Source of the DNA: Gnetum montanum
Taxonomy: Eukaryota; Streptophyta; Gnetopsida; Gnetales; Gnetaceae
Assembly: GCA_015680685.1 (NCBI GenBank)
Contig: MNCI01034058.1
Coordinates: forward strand, 654,679 to 718,678
DNA: 64,000 nt
Direction of reading: 5' to 3'
Shown here piece by piece: positions 55,401 through 64,000 of the stretch. The position numbers and the translations under genes were made by a program. The first letter of the stretch is position 1. Each line of letters opens with the position of its first letter. The notes below the pieces were generated by a model. That model did not search any database. It was not told the origin of the DNA and saw nothing but the letters and a program-made list of their open reading frames with translations.

Positions 55401-56509
55401 CAACCGAGCCATTGATTTGGACACAGTGAAGCCTCCATCTGATGAGGCAGTCGTGTCACACCACATTTATGAAGAGATACGTAAATGTGTGTTACGCTTG
55501 ACACGCTCCTTATGGGAGAGTAAGGGTGTAAATAAGAACCTCTGGAAAAGGGTGCAGAGATTAGAGGAGAAGAATGAGTCTCTGACCAAAGACGTCGGGG
55601 ACCTAAATTCGCAATGCGAGTTCCTACAGGCGCGGGAAACAGGTGACGAGGACTGGCGCACCGCTGTTATTGACTACTCCCATTATTGGACCACCATTAA
55701 GAACAATGTGCAAACTAGTCGGGTGTTGGTGAAGTAGCAGATGTAGATAGAGCTGTTAGCTCAGAAAAGCCAAGACTGGAGGGATTACTGCGCAAGTGTG
55801 CAGGAATGGGGGCAGAAGGAAAAGGACCACAAGCATTTGTATAAGCGTGAAAGTATCGCTTATCGTCAACATTATCATGATTCTGTCATTGAGGCCCAAT
55901 CCTTGCGAGTCTTCCTGGACATCATTGGGGCATCCGAAGCCTTCAAGAAGTTTCAAGAGTAGGTGACTGTAAGTGCGTCTCCAGAATGGGAGGTGACTCT
56001 CCCCGGGGGCTAGACTACCATCCCTAATTTCTTCCTTGACCCTCCTCGCTTGACTAGCGTGGAGAAAGGGAAAGTGAAGGCTGGAGCTGCTCTACGAGAT
56101 GAAGTGTGGTCTGATCTAACTAAGGATGAAATCATGGAGCACCTATGGGCCGGCTTGGAAAAGCTTCCCTTTGCTGTGGAAGCAGGGCCATTATGAGTAA
56201 GTTAATCATGATGAAGTCTAAATTTTCTAATTGCGTTGTCCAGTTTTTTCTTGCTAATGTGTTTTCTATATCTAGGTACTCGAAGAGGATAGGGAAGGAG
56301 AGTCAGCTGAGAAACAGGTACAAGAAGAGGGGCATAGTGATGAAGAGCGTCCTCCTGTGGAGTCGGTGCAAGAGCAAGAACCTCATGAGGAGGGGATTCT
56401 TCACGAAGGAATACTTCCCAGAAGAGAAGGCCCACTAGAGGACAATTTATTAGGACTAGAGCTGAATTTGAGAGATACTGGTGATAGTGGCATCAAAGGA
56501 GATGCGTAA
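52474..56509 (+). pseudogene. Eight-exon antisense gene in element F: HAD/NIF-like, accessory-ORF-like and coiled-coil regions
   Basis: Proposed exons: 52474-52592, 52851-53300, 53391-53678, 53767-54812, 54906-55133, 55204-55342, 55380-56196, 56276-56509. All seven introns are GT-AG and every junction keeps the frame; the total is 3321 nt (1107 codons with the final TAA). I count 14 internal stops, all TAG or TGA. The protein starts MAPKVKRKNAK. Exon 2 reads LVLIVLDIVGVLCCI (D51), AIWFRKGALEFLQF, YSIIIWSNLPGDVAG and DTLFV...STYF-NPPGT, which follows the motif order of NIF/CTD-phosphatase-like HAD domains, with the second motif-I Asp replaced by Val. Exon 4 reads LFEDLFGIPSDGLPIEEKVK, LYPLFRAWVFPKTLS and IMREVIEEGTQFNWASYFVE, like plant transposon accessory ORFs (Transposase_32 type). 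Exon 7 is coiled coil (WKRVQRLEEKNESLTKDVGD) and exon 8 is acidic. Intron 6 is only 37 bases, and the exon 3 donor has an alternative at 53699. Confidence 0.7.
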
Positions 56510-57064
56510 TTATGATTTACGCATGGTTTTATTGATTATTATCAACAATGGTTATGCGAATGACTGAAAGACTAGCTAAAATAATTTTGTCTTTAAATGT
56601 CTATTTAATTTTTGTCTTTTACGTTTTTATCTGCAAAGCGTAAACGTAGTTGTTACCAATTTTTCCTAAGTTATATTGCGACGGAATGGAATTACTAGTT
56701 TAAGGCCATTGCGGGCCATCTGGCGAGTTTGCATAATCTGGAAGCTAGTTTTAGGCCATTGCGGGCCACGGTTAGTTTAAGGCTGTTGTGGGCCCTTTTT
56801 GCGTAATGTAGAGAGCGTAATTGATGGTAATGTATTTTTTTTTTGTATCTGGGCTAAAGTGATCAAAAGACGTAAATGCGTACATAACAGAAATGTAATA
56901 GCGTAAGGAAGGAATGACAAGCGTAAACATTGAAAATTTCTATAGCGTAAATATGCATTGAGTGAAAACGGACTGCTAAGCGTAAACAACGATAATTGGT
57001 AAAAAACATGATAATGTGCATAAATGTTGTTCAGTTCAACTGCTAATTCGCAATTGTTTCTTAA
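56510..57064. other. GCGTA-rich region downstream of the antisense gene
   Basis: About ten GCGTA/TACGC motifs like those of the LTR U3, mostly as AGCGTAA. Also three copies (56695-56795) of a motif near CTAGTTTTAGGCCATTGCGGGCC (about 21-23 bases), related to the 14-copy array at 48053-48504. No ORF. It could hold the 3' end of the antisense transcript or the 5' side of a pol intron. Confidence 0.6.
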
Positions 57065-57875
57065 TGGCCTTTACGTTCAGTGTTGCGTAAGGGCGGAGGG
57101 ATTTACAGTCTGACTCTTCCATGCCACCATCCTGAAATGGCAGGTTGGCCCAGGCTAAACTATCATCATTGGTTTCGATTTGTTGAGGGACTTGGAGATG
57201 GGTCTGATCATGCGATGTTTCTATCTCCGAACCCCATTCTTCCTCAATGTTGTTGACAGTCTTGGGGGTGATTTCATCACCGCGTATTACGACCTCCCCT
57301 CCTGCGTAAGGTATGTGTATTTCCTAATGTATCGGTGATGAAACCACCCTCAGCTGGGCTAACTAGGACCTCCCTAAGATCAAGTTAAACCCAAGCATCT
57401 CCTCGATGACTAGGAATGTGACATCCGTTGGGAATTAATCTCCTGCCACAAACTCGATACGCACCGTCCCCTTGACCTGAACCCTTGCTCCATTGAATGA
57501 CTTTACGCATGGTGTCATCGTGGGAATGATTTGGTCGACCAGACCCAACCTATCCACGATGGGATAAGGAATGACGTTTGCAGCTGCGCCGTCATCCACA
57601 TGTACTCTCCGGATTAGGTATTGACTGACCTGAATAGTGATGAACATGGGTTCAGTTGTCACCTGACCTTTCTCAGGATCATCTTTGATGGATTCATCAT
57701 GAAAGGTCAGCGAGGTAGGCTTAGGTTGCTCAGCTTCGGAAGGAAACATGATAGCGTGTATTGCTTCTTCCTCCGCTGGTAAGCTTTCGTCCACAGATCT
57801 GGATGTCAGCATGTGGACCATAGCCTCACGGTGTTCTTGGGATGTCATGAGCAGGTCATAGAGGCTCAGTGTCGT
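57065..57875 (-). pseudogene. Element F retropepsin
   Basis: The frame 57848-57435 reads TSQEHREAMVHML, then an acidic linker and MFITIQVSQYLIRRVHVDDG. The protease active site is DDGAAANVIPYPIVDRLGL (DDG for the more usual D-[ST/G]-G; first Asp kept). After a TAG the frame continues TFLVIEEMLGFNLILGRS, the second half of the fold with its ILGR motif, and an acidic linker to about 57065. It then stops matching any pol sequence, and the antisense gene interval begins. Family role: maturation of Gag-Pol. Confidence 0.8.
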
Positions 57876-58099
57876 ATTTTTTTACTTCAGAGCCTATTTG
57901 ACCTACGTAAACGCGTTGATGAGGTTCTTCTCTTGGCTAGGTTGTTTATTACCCTTGTCTTCTTCCATTCGTCCCAAGAGACGAATCTCCCGAGGTTGAA
58001 TGACGTTAGTCGGGGGGTTGTTCCTTTTCTCGCCGAGAGGAGGTGGCTACGTTTCTGCACCTTTATCCTACCTCTGAGGTACAGGCGAAGGCACAGAGG

Positions 58100-60781
58100 C
58101 TAGGGGCCTAGGCTTAGGGAAGCCAAGCGTAGAGTGGTCTTTTGTAACGCTAACAGATGTATCCTCTCCCTTTTTTTTGTCGGGCGGTGGTTGGCGGTTT
58201 TGGTTAGAGGTCTACCCCTGCGTGAGAGGAGCAGCTGGTGGTTTTGGCACCCTGAGAATGAAGGGTGCCCTAGGCGTGGGCGCGGACGAGGCCGCGGCTT
58301 GGCTATTACTACGTGGCTGAGTGGCATTCTGAGAAGGTGCCCGAATGATGAATGGTGTCCTTGAGACACCACTGGCTGTTGATGAAGGGATTTCCCCCTG
58401 TTGTGAGTTGGTAGGTACATGCAAAACAAAAGGTTGTTTGGGTGGTACTTTCCTCTCACTGTCCGTACTCACCACATTGATTGTATAAGGTGCGTCGTTT
58501 GCATTCAACGGATCTTTATACACGTGCAATGCTTGGTTTTCCGGACGCGTCAGACTACTATCGTCTAGTTTCAAATGACCATCATCGATCATGCGTTGAA
58601 TGTTGTCCTTCAATGCCCAGCAGTAATCTGTGTCGTGACCACACAACTGGTGGTAATAATAGAAACGGTCTAGCCTGAAAGATTTCGGAACTGGTGGCTC
58701 GTTAGGCAGGGCTAAAGAAGGATTCTTCAGCAGTTCACAATGACATCTGTGATGCTTCAAAGATTCTTCGGATACCCTTTTGGGTTGAATGTATCCGACC
58801 CCTAACAATTGTTTCAACAGTTCTGAATGTTTTACAGGCAGGGCTGTATACTTTGAGCGATCTTTACGCTCAAAGTTTGGTTTTGGCTGGGGGGGCCTTC
58901 AGGGGTAGCTGTGTCCTAGCTGGTGCTACCTACACTAGCCGTGGTCTCAGGAGGCACCGCAGGTGCCTTCTTGTTCTTGTTCTTTGTGCCCTCAGCCAGC
59001 GCAGCCATTGTCGTTGTTGTCGCTTTACCTTTGTCTTTGCCTTTGTTATGAGCGTTTTTGTAGGCGACATACGTCAGGTCTTTGATGGCCTCCGCAGAAT
59101 TTTGGATGCTTCTAATTTGAGAAAAGGCTTGATGTAAGGAGTTGGAGGAAAGATAATACAGCTTTGACTTGATAAAGTCATTGACTGCTCCTTTGAAGAT
59201 GGCCAGCAAATGTGAGTCCGCGATTGGCTCATAGATTTCATTCAAAGTAGCATTCCAGCGCTGTATAAACTTCTGGACTGGTTCAAGAGGATCTTGTTTC
59301 ACTTCCATGAGTTGATCTAACATGACTTCTAGCTTTAAGTTGTATTTAAAGTGAGTCACAAATTGTGTTAGAAGCTCTTCCAAGGTTGAAATGGAAGAGC
59401 ATGGGAGGGCTCGATACCAATCTAGAGCTTTCCCTGTCAAAGACATAGCAAAGACATGAATAATCGTGTGAGGCCACTGTTGCAACAACAAGGATTTGGA
59501 TCTAAAGGTGACCAAGTGAGCGTTAGGATCCCCCTCCCCATTATACTTGGTAAAATGAGGTAAGGACATCCCTGGTGGAAATGACAACATGGGGACCGCT
59601 GGACTAATGGGATCATCTTGGTAAAAGTCCATGATCTGTACAATGTCTGAGCCAGTGGCCTTAAGATGCCTAACCTCCTCGGTGAGGGTTTGAATAAGTA
59701 GAAAGGCTTGGTCCAGACCTGTTGTTGGAGGTGTCTGTGTAGGAGGAGCGGGGGGCTGACCTGGGAAAGTAGGGTTAGGCAGTGGAAATGGTGGGATGGT
59801 TTGGCTGATAGATGGTGGGGCGGGGATCCCTGCAGGCAGGGATGCCTATGAAGACCACCATCCACCAGTTTGGGAAGAGAGATTAGCTGCCGCCGGCTGC
59901 GCGGGATAAGGATAGGGATATTGCGGGATCACCTGCGGAATATGCGTTGCGGGTGCCACCGAGGGTTGCACACCGTACACCACAGGCTGTTGGATAGGTA
60001 TCTGTGGCTGCACGACGGTGGTGATCTACTGGGTTGGAGGGGGCGTTAGTGATAAGGTCTGCATCGGACGAGTTGTGGATATGGTTTGGGGTTGGATCTA
60101 CGGGATGAAATGGGACACGGTGGATGCTAGAACCACCGCCAGAATGCTGGGTACACGTGGTGATGAAACCGCCCCCATGTTGTTGTGGGGTATTTGCACT
60201 TGCAGCCCAGATGGCTGCACAGTGCCTTGCAGAATGATAGGGATGTGCGTCTGTGTGGTCATGGCTGGATTGAGCAAGGCGGCCTCTTTGTTAAGAGGGA
60301 ATAATGGGCTGACGTAAGTATGGGGACTAAGAGTGTGATACGAATGCTCAGACTGGGCTGCAAACTCATCATCTTCTTCCTCCCCATTCTGGGGTTCCGT
60401 CATAGCCCGTGCAGCTTGGCTCTTAGCCATGACCAACTATGTTATAATTTCATGTTGCTGGTCTGTTAAAGGGATAATGTCATAGGCTGTTGGGATGAAA
60501 TCTTGGCCCCCTCGATGGATCATCTCGAAATTTCGCTTCGCCTCGATCTCAGCTCGGCTAAGGGCAAGCTTCACCTGGATCTTGACGCAGATAAAGTTGT
60601 ATTCCTCAGGGGTCACGACAGTAAATATTGGGTCTTTGCCCTGTAGCCTCAATGACTGACACGATGGTCCCTGAGGTCTTGCTGCACCAAGAGCTGGCCT
60701 GGTGACTGCGATAGGGTTCATAGATGTGGCACCCAAGTCAGCGGCGGCCATGGCGGTTGTGGTTGTGTAAGATGGATCCAT
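58100..60781 (-). pseudogene. Element F gag
   Basis: Starts MDPSYTTTTAMAAADLG at 60781. The frames beginning 60781, 60436 and 59632 are in one register, separated by few stops. The N-terminal part includes EEYNFICVKIQVKLALSRAE and a Pro/Gln-rich linker. The capsid (Retrotrans_gag) is at 59632-58916: LPHFTKYNGEGDPNAHLVTF, LTGKALDWYRALPCSSISTL and LLTQFVTHFKYN. A frameshift near 58900 leads to the nucleocapsid part (58817-58212) with RFYYYHQLCGHDTDYCWAL. In that knuckle the first Cys of the C-x2-H-x4-H-x4-C Tat pattern appears as Tyr. A Pro/Ser-rich tail follows, with repeated PFILR/PFIIR motifs. Element E carries a diverged copy. Confidence 0.85.
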
Positions 60782-61014
60782 TGATCAAGTAGATTGGTTG
60801 ACAATAAACAACTGGATCTAAGAGAAAAAAAATGGGCAAAGAAGATCGCGTTTAGGCTTTCTACCCTGTAGGATTCCAAAAAAATCGTTAAAGCAACCGA
60901 TCTACACCACACGAACTTTCGTAAACTTCCCTAGAGGTATTACGTTCACGTTTTTGGCAACGTGGGTATAGATCGCTAACAGGGCTACCCGTAAAAAATA
61001 CGAATCGGAGCCTA

Positions 61015-61030
61015 GGCCCTCCTAGCGCTA
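61015..61030 (-). other. Element F primer-binding site
   Basis: The minus strand reads TAGCGCTAGGAGGGCC, six bases inside the LTR. It aligns with the sites of elements D and E. Confidence 0.65.
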
Positions 61031-61808
61031 GAAAACTGTAACGACGGAAAATGTCGGCAGCTGGAATACCAAACAAAATCCATGTATATAGTCTTAACCA
61101 CGGATCCATGCGAGGGCTATGCTGGAAAGGAAAACGAATCCGCAGTGCCCTGAACGGTCTTGTCGATCAGATAGGGACTTACTAAATCAGTAAACCAATG
61201 GAGATTATGGATGTTGCGTGGAATGATTTGATCCGACGGGTCACAAAATGAGAGAAAAAACAAAGAAGATGAATTATAACGATGATAACGCTAACACGGT
61301 AAAAAGAATCAGACATGAGAGAAACGCGTGATTTCAAGATCTATGGCTTTGACCCGAAAAAATGAATATTTTGTATATCACTTTACACTGGGGAGACCCC
61401 GATTGCCTTGTGTGAAGTAGACACAAAATAACAAGGAAAACTGTCTAAGCAGAAATACAAAATGGAGTTCGATCTACCTCGTAGGCTAGAGATGGGATGC
61501 AAAGAAAGGTCAAGTTCTGACGTCTATTGATCAACTGTTTATGACCAATAGAAACTCACAAACCACACCAGATGATCTCTTGATCTCTGATCTGCTACTT
61601 TTGCCTTAGGTAGTCTTTGCTCGAAACTGCCGACGATCACCAATGGAGAAAGTTGTGTCTTCGCCAAAAGGGGTAATCGCTCCTGCTGCCAATGCTCAAG
61701 CAAAATGTCTCCTGTCCCTGTGGAAAGATAGTGCTGCCAAAAGATTGCTAGAAAATGCTTCTCTCTCTCTGTGTCTCGGTGTTCTCCTTTTTTCTTTGCC
61801 AACTAGGA

Positions 61809-61816
61809 TATTTATA
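61809..61816 (-). promoter_or_regulatory. TATA box in the element F 5' LTR
   Basis: The minus strand reads TATAAATA, conserved in both LTRs. This is the copy expected to start full-length RNA. Confidence 0.65.
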
Positions 61817-61915
61817 GGTTTGAAAATACGTGGAGAAGGCATGGTTGTGATGACACGTGTTTCAAACCCTTCAGAAGATCGTTGACTTGACTATCCTTGT
61901 ATTGAAATTCGTGAC

Positions 61916-62393
61916 TACGCACAATACGCGCATCTGCGTATTGTGCGTATGGATGATGAATGTGGATTGGGCATGTCTCAGCTGATTTTGGGCTACATTA
62001 CGCTTGTACGCATTGCGTCGCGTACGAGAGCGTAATAAAGCACACAAGTAAGGGACTTAAGCTGCTTTACGCTAGTTCATGCTACCAAGCGTAGTGAAGC
62101 GTAAACAATGGTTAACTTGGCGATGGATTACACTGCGTTGCGTCACGAGCGTAACTTGACCTGTTGCGCTTCCTTTGGACCCTTTTTTGACATTTCCAAA
62201 GCTCGTTACGCTGCCTTGCGTAACAGAGCGTAAATCTGCCCTTCGACAAAAGACTTAGTAGAATACACGAGAGGTTGCATATTATGCTGCTTAAGCCTTA
62301 GGCTTCGCCAAATCTGCTAAAGTAAACCGCCTTCTAATGTCAGGCTATGTTATGCTGAGCGTCATTACGCTACATTGTGTATTATAGCGTAAA
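61916..62393 (-). promoter_or_regulatory. GCGTA/TACGC motif cluster in U3 (5' LTR)
   Basis: Same cluster as in the 3' LTR. The 13-base inverted repeat TACGCACAATACG / CGTATTGTGCGTA (61916-61928, 61937-61949) is unchanged in both LTRs, although the 8-base loop between the arms differs (TGCATTTG against CGCATCTG). Confidence 0.7.
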
Positions 62394-62563
62394 GATGGAA
62401 AACATAGTAAGATAAGAAATCTGCGAAAGGAAACCAAAGTCTTGATGCCACGCGCCTCTTTGCCTTGCCCCGCCTTGTTCTTCTTTTTGGAATTCTGTCA
62501 TGTACTTTTGTCTGAATCACGAATCTTCGCCTGAGGCCAACTCACAATTTTCACAGTGTTTCA

Positions 62564-62568
62564 CTTGT
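62564..62568. repeat. Element F target-site duplication, right
   Basis: CTTGT directly after the LTR end GTGTTTCA, equal to 45351-45355. Confidence 0.85.
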
Positions 62569-64000
62569 GTCATTCAAGAATTTAATCATCCTTCATTGAA
62601 CATGTTGAGAAATCTACATTTTTAATGCTACGAAAACTTTATTCATGAAGATAGTGTTATGCAAATGTACAATAATTGAAAATGTACCTTCTTTATAACC
62701 CTAGCAACCCTTTTTACAAGCTATTCTTTCCTAAACAAGTTAAGGTGTCATAAGCAATTTATTGGGAGCTTCAAGATGATTGAATACAAACTGATGGTTT
62801 TAATTTCTTAGAATTCTCAATTAAAAAATTCAAAGTACATCATATCAATGAAAAGGAAGTTTAAAGGAAAACCCCATCTGTTTTGGGATGCTTTTAAAAA
62901 TTTTCATCATTACCACCAATCTTAAAAACCTCCCCTCTAGGGTAGGTTCTAAAATTTGTTGATAAAATTCTTTTATTGTAGCATTGCTTTAGTTCTTACA
63001 AGCAATCCTAAAATACCTCTCCTCTAGGATAGGTTTTAAAATTTGTTAATAAAATTCTTTCAACATAGCATTGCTTTCTTTATTTGAATTGGAACTGGAA
63101 CACTACTTCAAGGACTAAACAAGGAAGGACTCTCTTTAAAAAACTTTGAAGATCTAAATGACAACCTAAAATTAAGATTTTTATTTGTTCATTGCTTAAT
63201 AATAATATTTCACTACAATTAAAACTTCAACATTTTAGACTTGTAGTTCGCAACCATCCCTTTGGATCCAGCATAGCACCTTTTTTGGAATTGTCACAAA
63301 GTTAAAAGGCAAATTTAAACTTTTTAATCCTTCGACTATCAATAATACCCTCAATGATGGATAACAGCCTATTTCAAAGTGCTCTTTTGCCAAAGGACAA
63401 GCTCGATTATCTTGAACCTTGCAAAATTATAACCTTAATTATTAAAGTTGACGTATGATTTATACCTTGGAAAGATTGAGGGCACGAACAGAGACCCATA
63501 ACCTATTGTTGCAGATTTACCTTTAACGAATTTTAAAAAGGTCTTTAAGATTTAACCCTCAAGATGTTCCGATCTCTAGAAATATGGAAAACGCATGAAC
63601 AAAATTTGAATTTTATTTCTAGTCACAAATTAACAATTTTGAAAGTTCAAAGCCTACCCCAAGCAATTTTTTACCCATAATTTCTAATTACTAAGGATTC
63701 GGCCCACAATCACCCGCAGCAATCTTTGGTATAGTAACCCACAGAGATCCTCATTAAATTTATTTCAATGATTTTCTGTTTTAAATAAATATCGTTATAT
63801 TCGGACTGCATGATTTGCAAGATATTCCAGGGAGTTCAGGAAGTCCAGAAAAAGCTAATTTCTGTTTACACAGACCAATTTTAGAAGAAAAAAGCCCCAG
63901 AAGAAAATAATATTTCAGTAACAACAGCAAGACCCCCTATTTCGTCATCTTATGATTAGCTTGGATTTCAAATGCCGGTTTGGTTCAAACGTGCGATGTA
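62569..64000. other. Flank of element F, probably continuing the element E LTR
   Basis: AT-rich, no supportable gene. By the nesting model it starts inside the element E LTR, but I cannot place the LTR end. It contains one two-copy repeat of about 70 bases (62923-62991 and 63007-63075, each with CTCCTCTAGG or CCCCTCTAGG, then TTTTAAAATTTGTT-like text and ending AGCATTGCTTT). Confidence 0.4.
62923..63075. repeat. Short two-copy repeat
   Basis: Two diverged copies of about 70 bases, separated by about 15 bases. No function visible. Confidence 0.7.

Larger units (their letters stand above)
45356..62563 (-). mobile_element. Element F: full-length Tat-like Ty3 retrotransposon carrying an antisense spliced gene
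   Basis: LTRs at 45356-46890 and 61037-62563 are flanked by CTTGT on both sides. The minus strand reads primer-binding site, gag (60781-58100), protease (57875-57065), RT (52012-50810), RNase H, archaeal-type RNase H, integrase (to 48542), a 14-copy motif array, purine tract and LTR. The second RNase H and the primer-site type are Tat-lineage traits. In the first 180 compared bases of the LTR inner ends I count 12 differences, all transitions. A 5-kb insert-like interval between protease and RT holds a multi-exon gene on the plus strand. Total length 17.2 kb. Confidence 0.9.
61037..62563 (-). repeat. Element F 5' LTR (1527 bp)
   Basis: TGTAACGACGG to AGTGTTTCA on the plus strand, matching 45356-46890. 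Contains the driving promoter for the element. Plus-strand frame 61643-61885 and minus frame 61539-61802 lie inside it and are not genes. Confidence 0.92.

Noticed and set aside
61539-61885. ORFs on both strands near the right end
   Set aside because: Inside the element F LTR; equivalent sequence in the other LTR is not conserved as coding.
1-64000. Host protein-coding genes, tRNA, rRNA
   Set aside because: Every domain I could recognise belongs to a transposable element or sits inside one; no cloverleaf or rRNA-like stretch was noticed by eye. A tRNAscan/Infernal run would settle RNA genes.

Overview
This is repeat DNA from a large plant nuclear genome. Every coding stretch I can identify belongs to a transposable element, and I see no host housekeeping gene, tRNA or rRNA. 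Athila- and Tat-type Ty3 retrotransposons, a chromovirus remnant and a plant L1 LINE whose ORF1 is of the DUF4283 plus CCHC type all point to a seed plant. The old nested insertions and AT-rich decayed spacers suit a gymnosperm-sized genome, but the species cannot be fixed from the sequence. Premature stops are mostly TAG and TGA at former Gln, Arg or Trp codons, as expected from C-to-T decay of methylated elements.

Layout. Element A (1-8938, minus; left LTR cut by the window edge) keeps gag, the protease-RT linker and the integrase tail, but has lost RT and RNase H. Element B (8939-11574, minus) is a chromovirus remnant. Element C (11575-24352, plus) is Athila-like with gag, pol and a long extra ORF after pol. 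Element D (24354-40692, minus) is a Ty3 element whose 5' LTR is interrupted by a GC-rich L1 LINE (32123 to about 38475, minus). Element E (40693-45355, resuming after 62568, minus) is a gag fragment, a minisatellite-rich leader and an LTR. Element F (45356-62563, minus) is a full-length Tat-like element inserted into the E LTR with the target duplication CTTGT. The inferred order is: D into E gag, C into the D 3' LTR, the LINE into the D 5' LTR, and F into the E LTR. The last 1.4 kb is probably E LTR plus unassigned DNA.

Most unusual content. (1) Between protease and RT of element F, on the opposite strand, lies a decayed 8-exon gene (52474-56509). Seven GT-AG introns join into one 3321-nt frame. 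It encodes a HAD/NIF-phosphatase-like N-terminus, a middle domain like plant transposon accessory ORFs, and a coiled-coil tail. (2) The LINE carries, after its RT ORF, a coiled-coil plus J-domain reading frame with an intact HPD motif. (3) Element D has an archaeal-type RNase H upstream of RT instead of downstream. (4) The F LTR has a dense array of TACGC/GCGTA motifs upstream of its TATA box. Element C carries a sense-oriented accessory ORF that seems related to the middle and tail of the F antisense gene.
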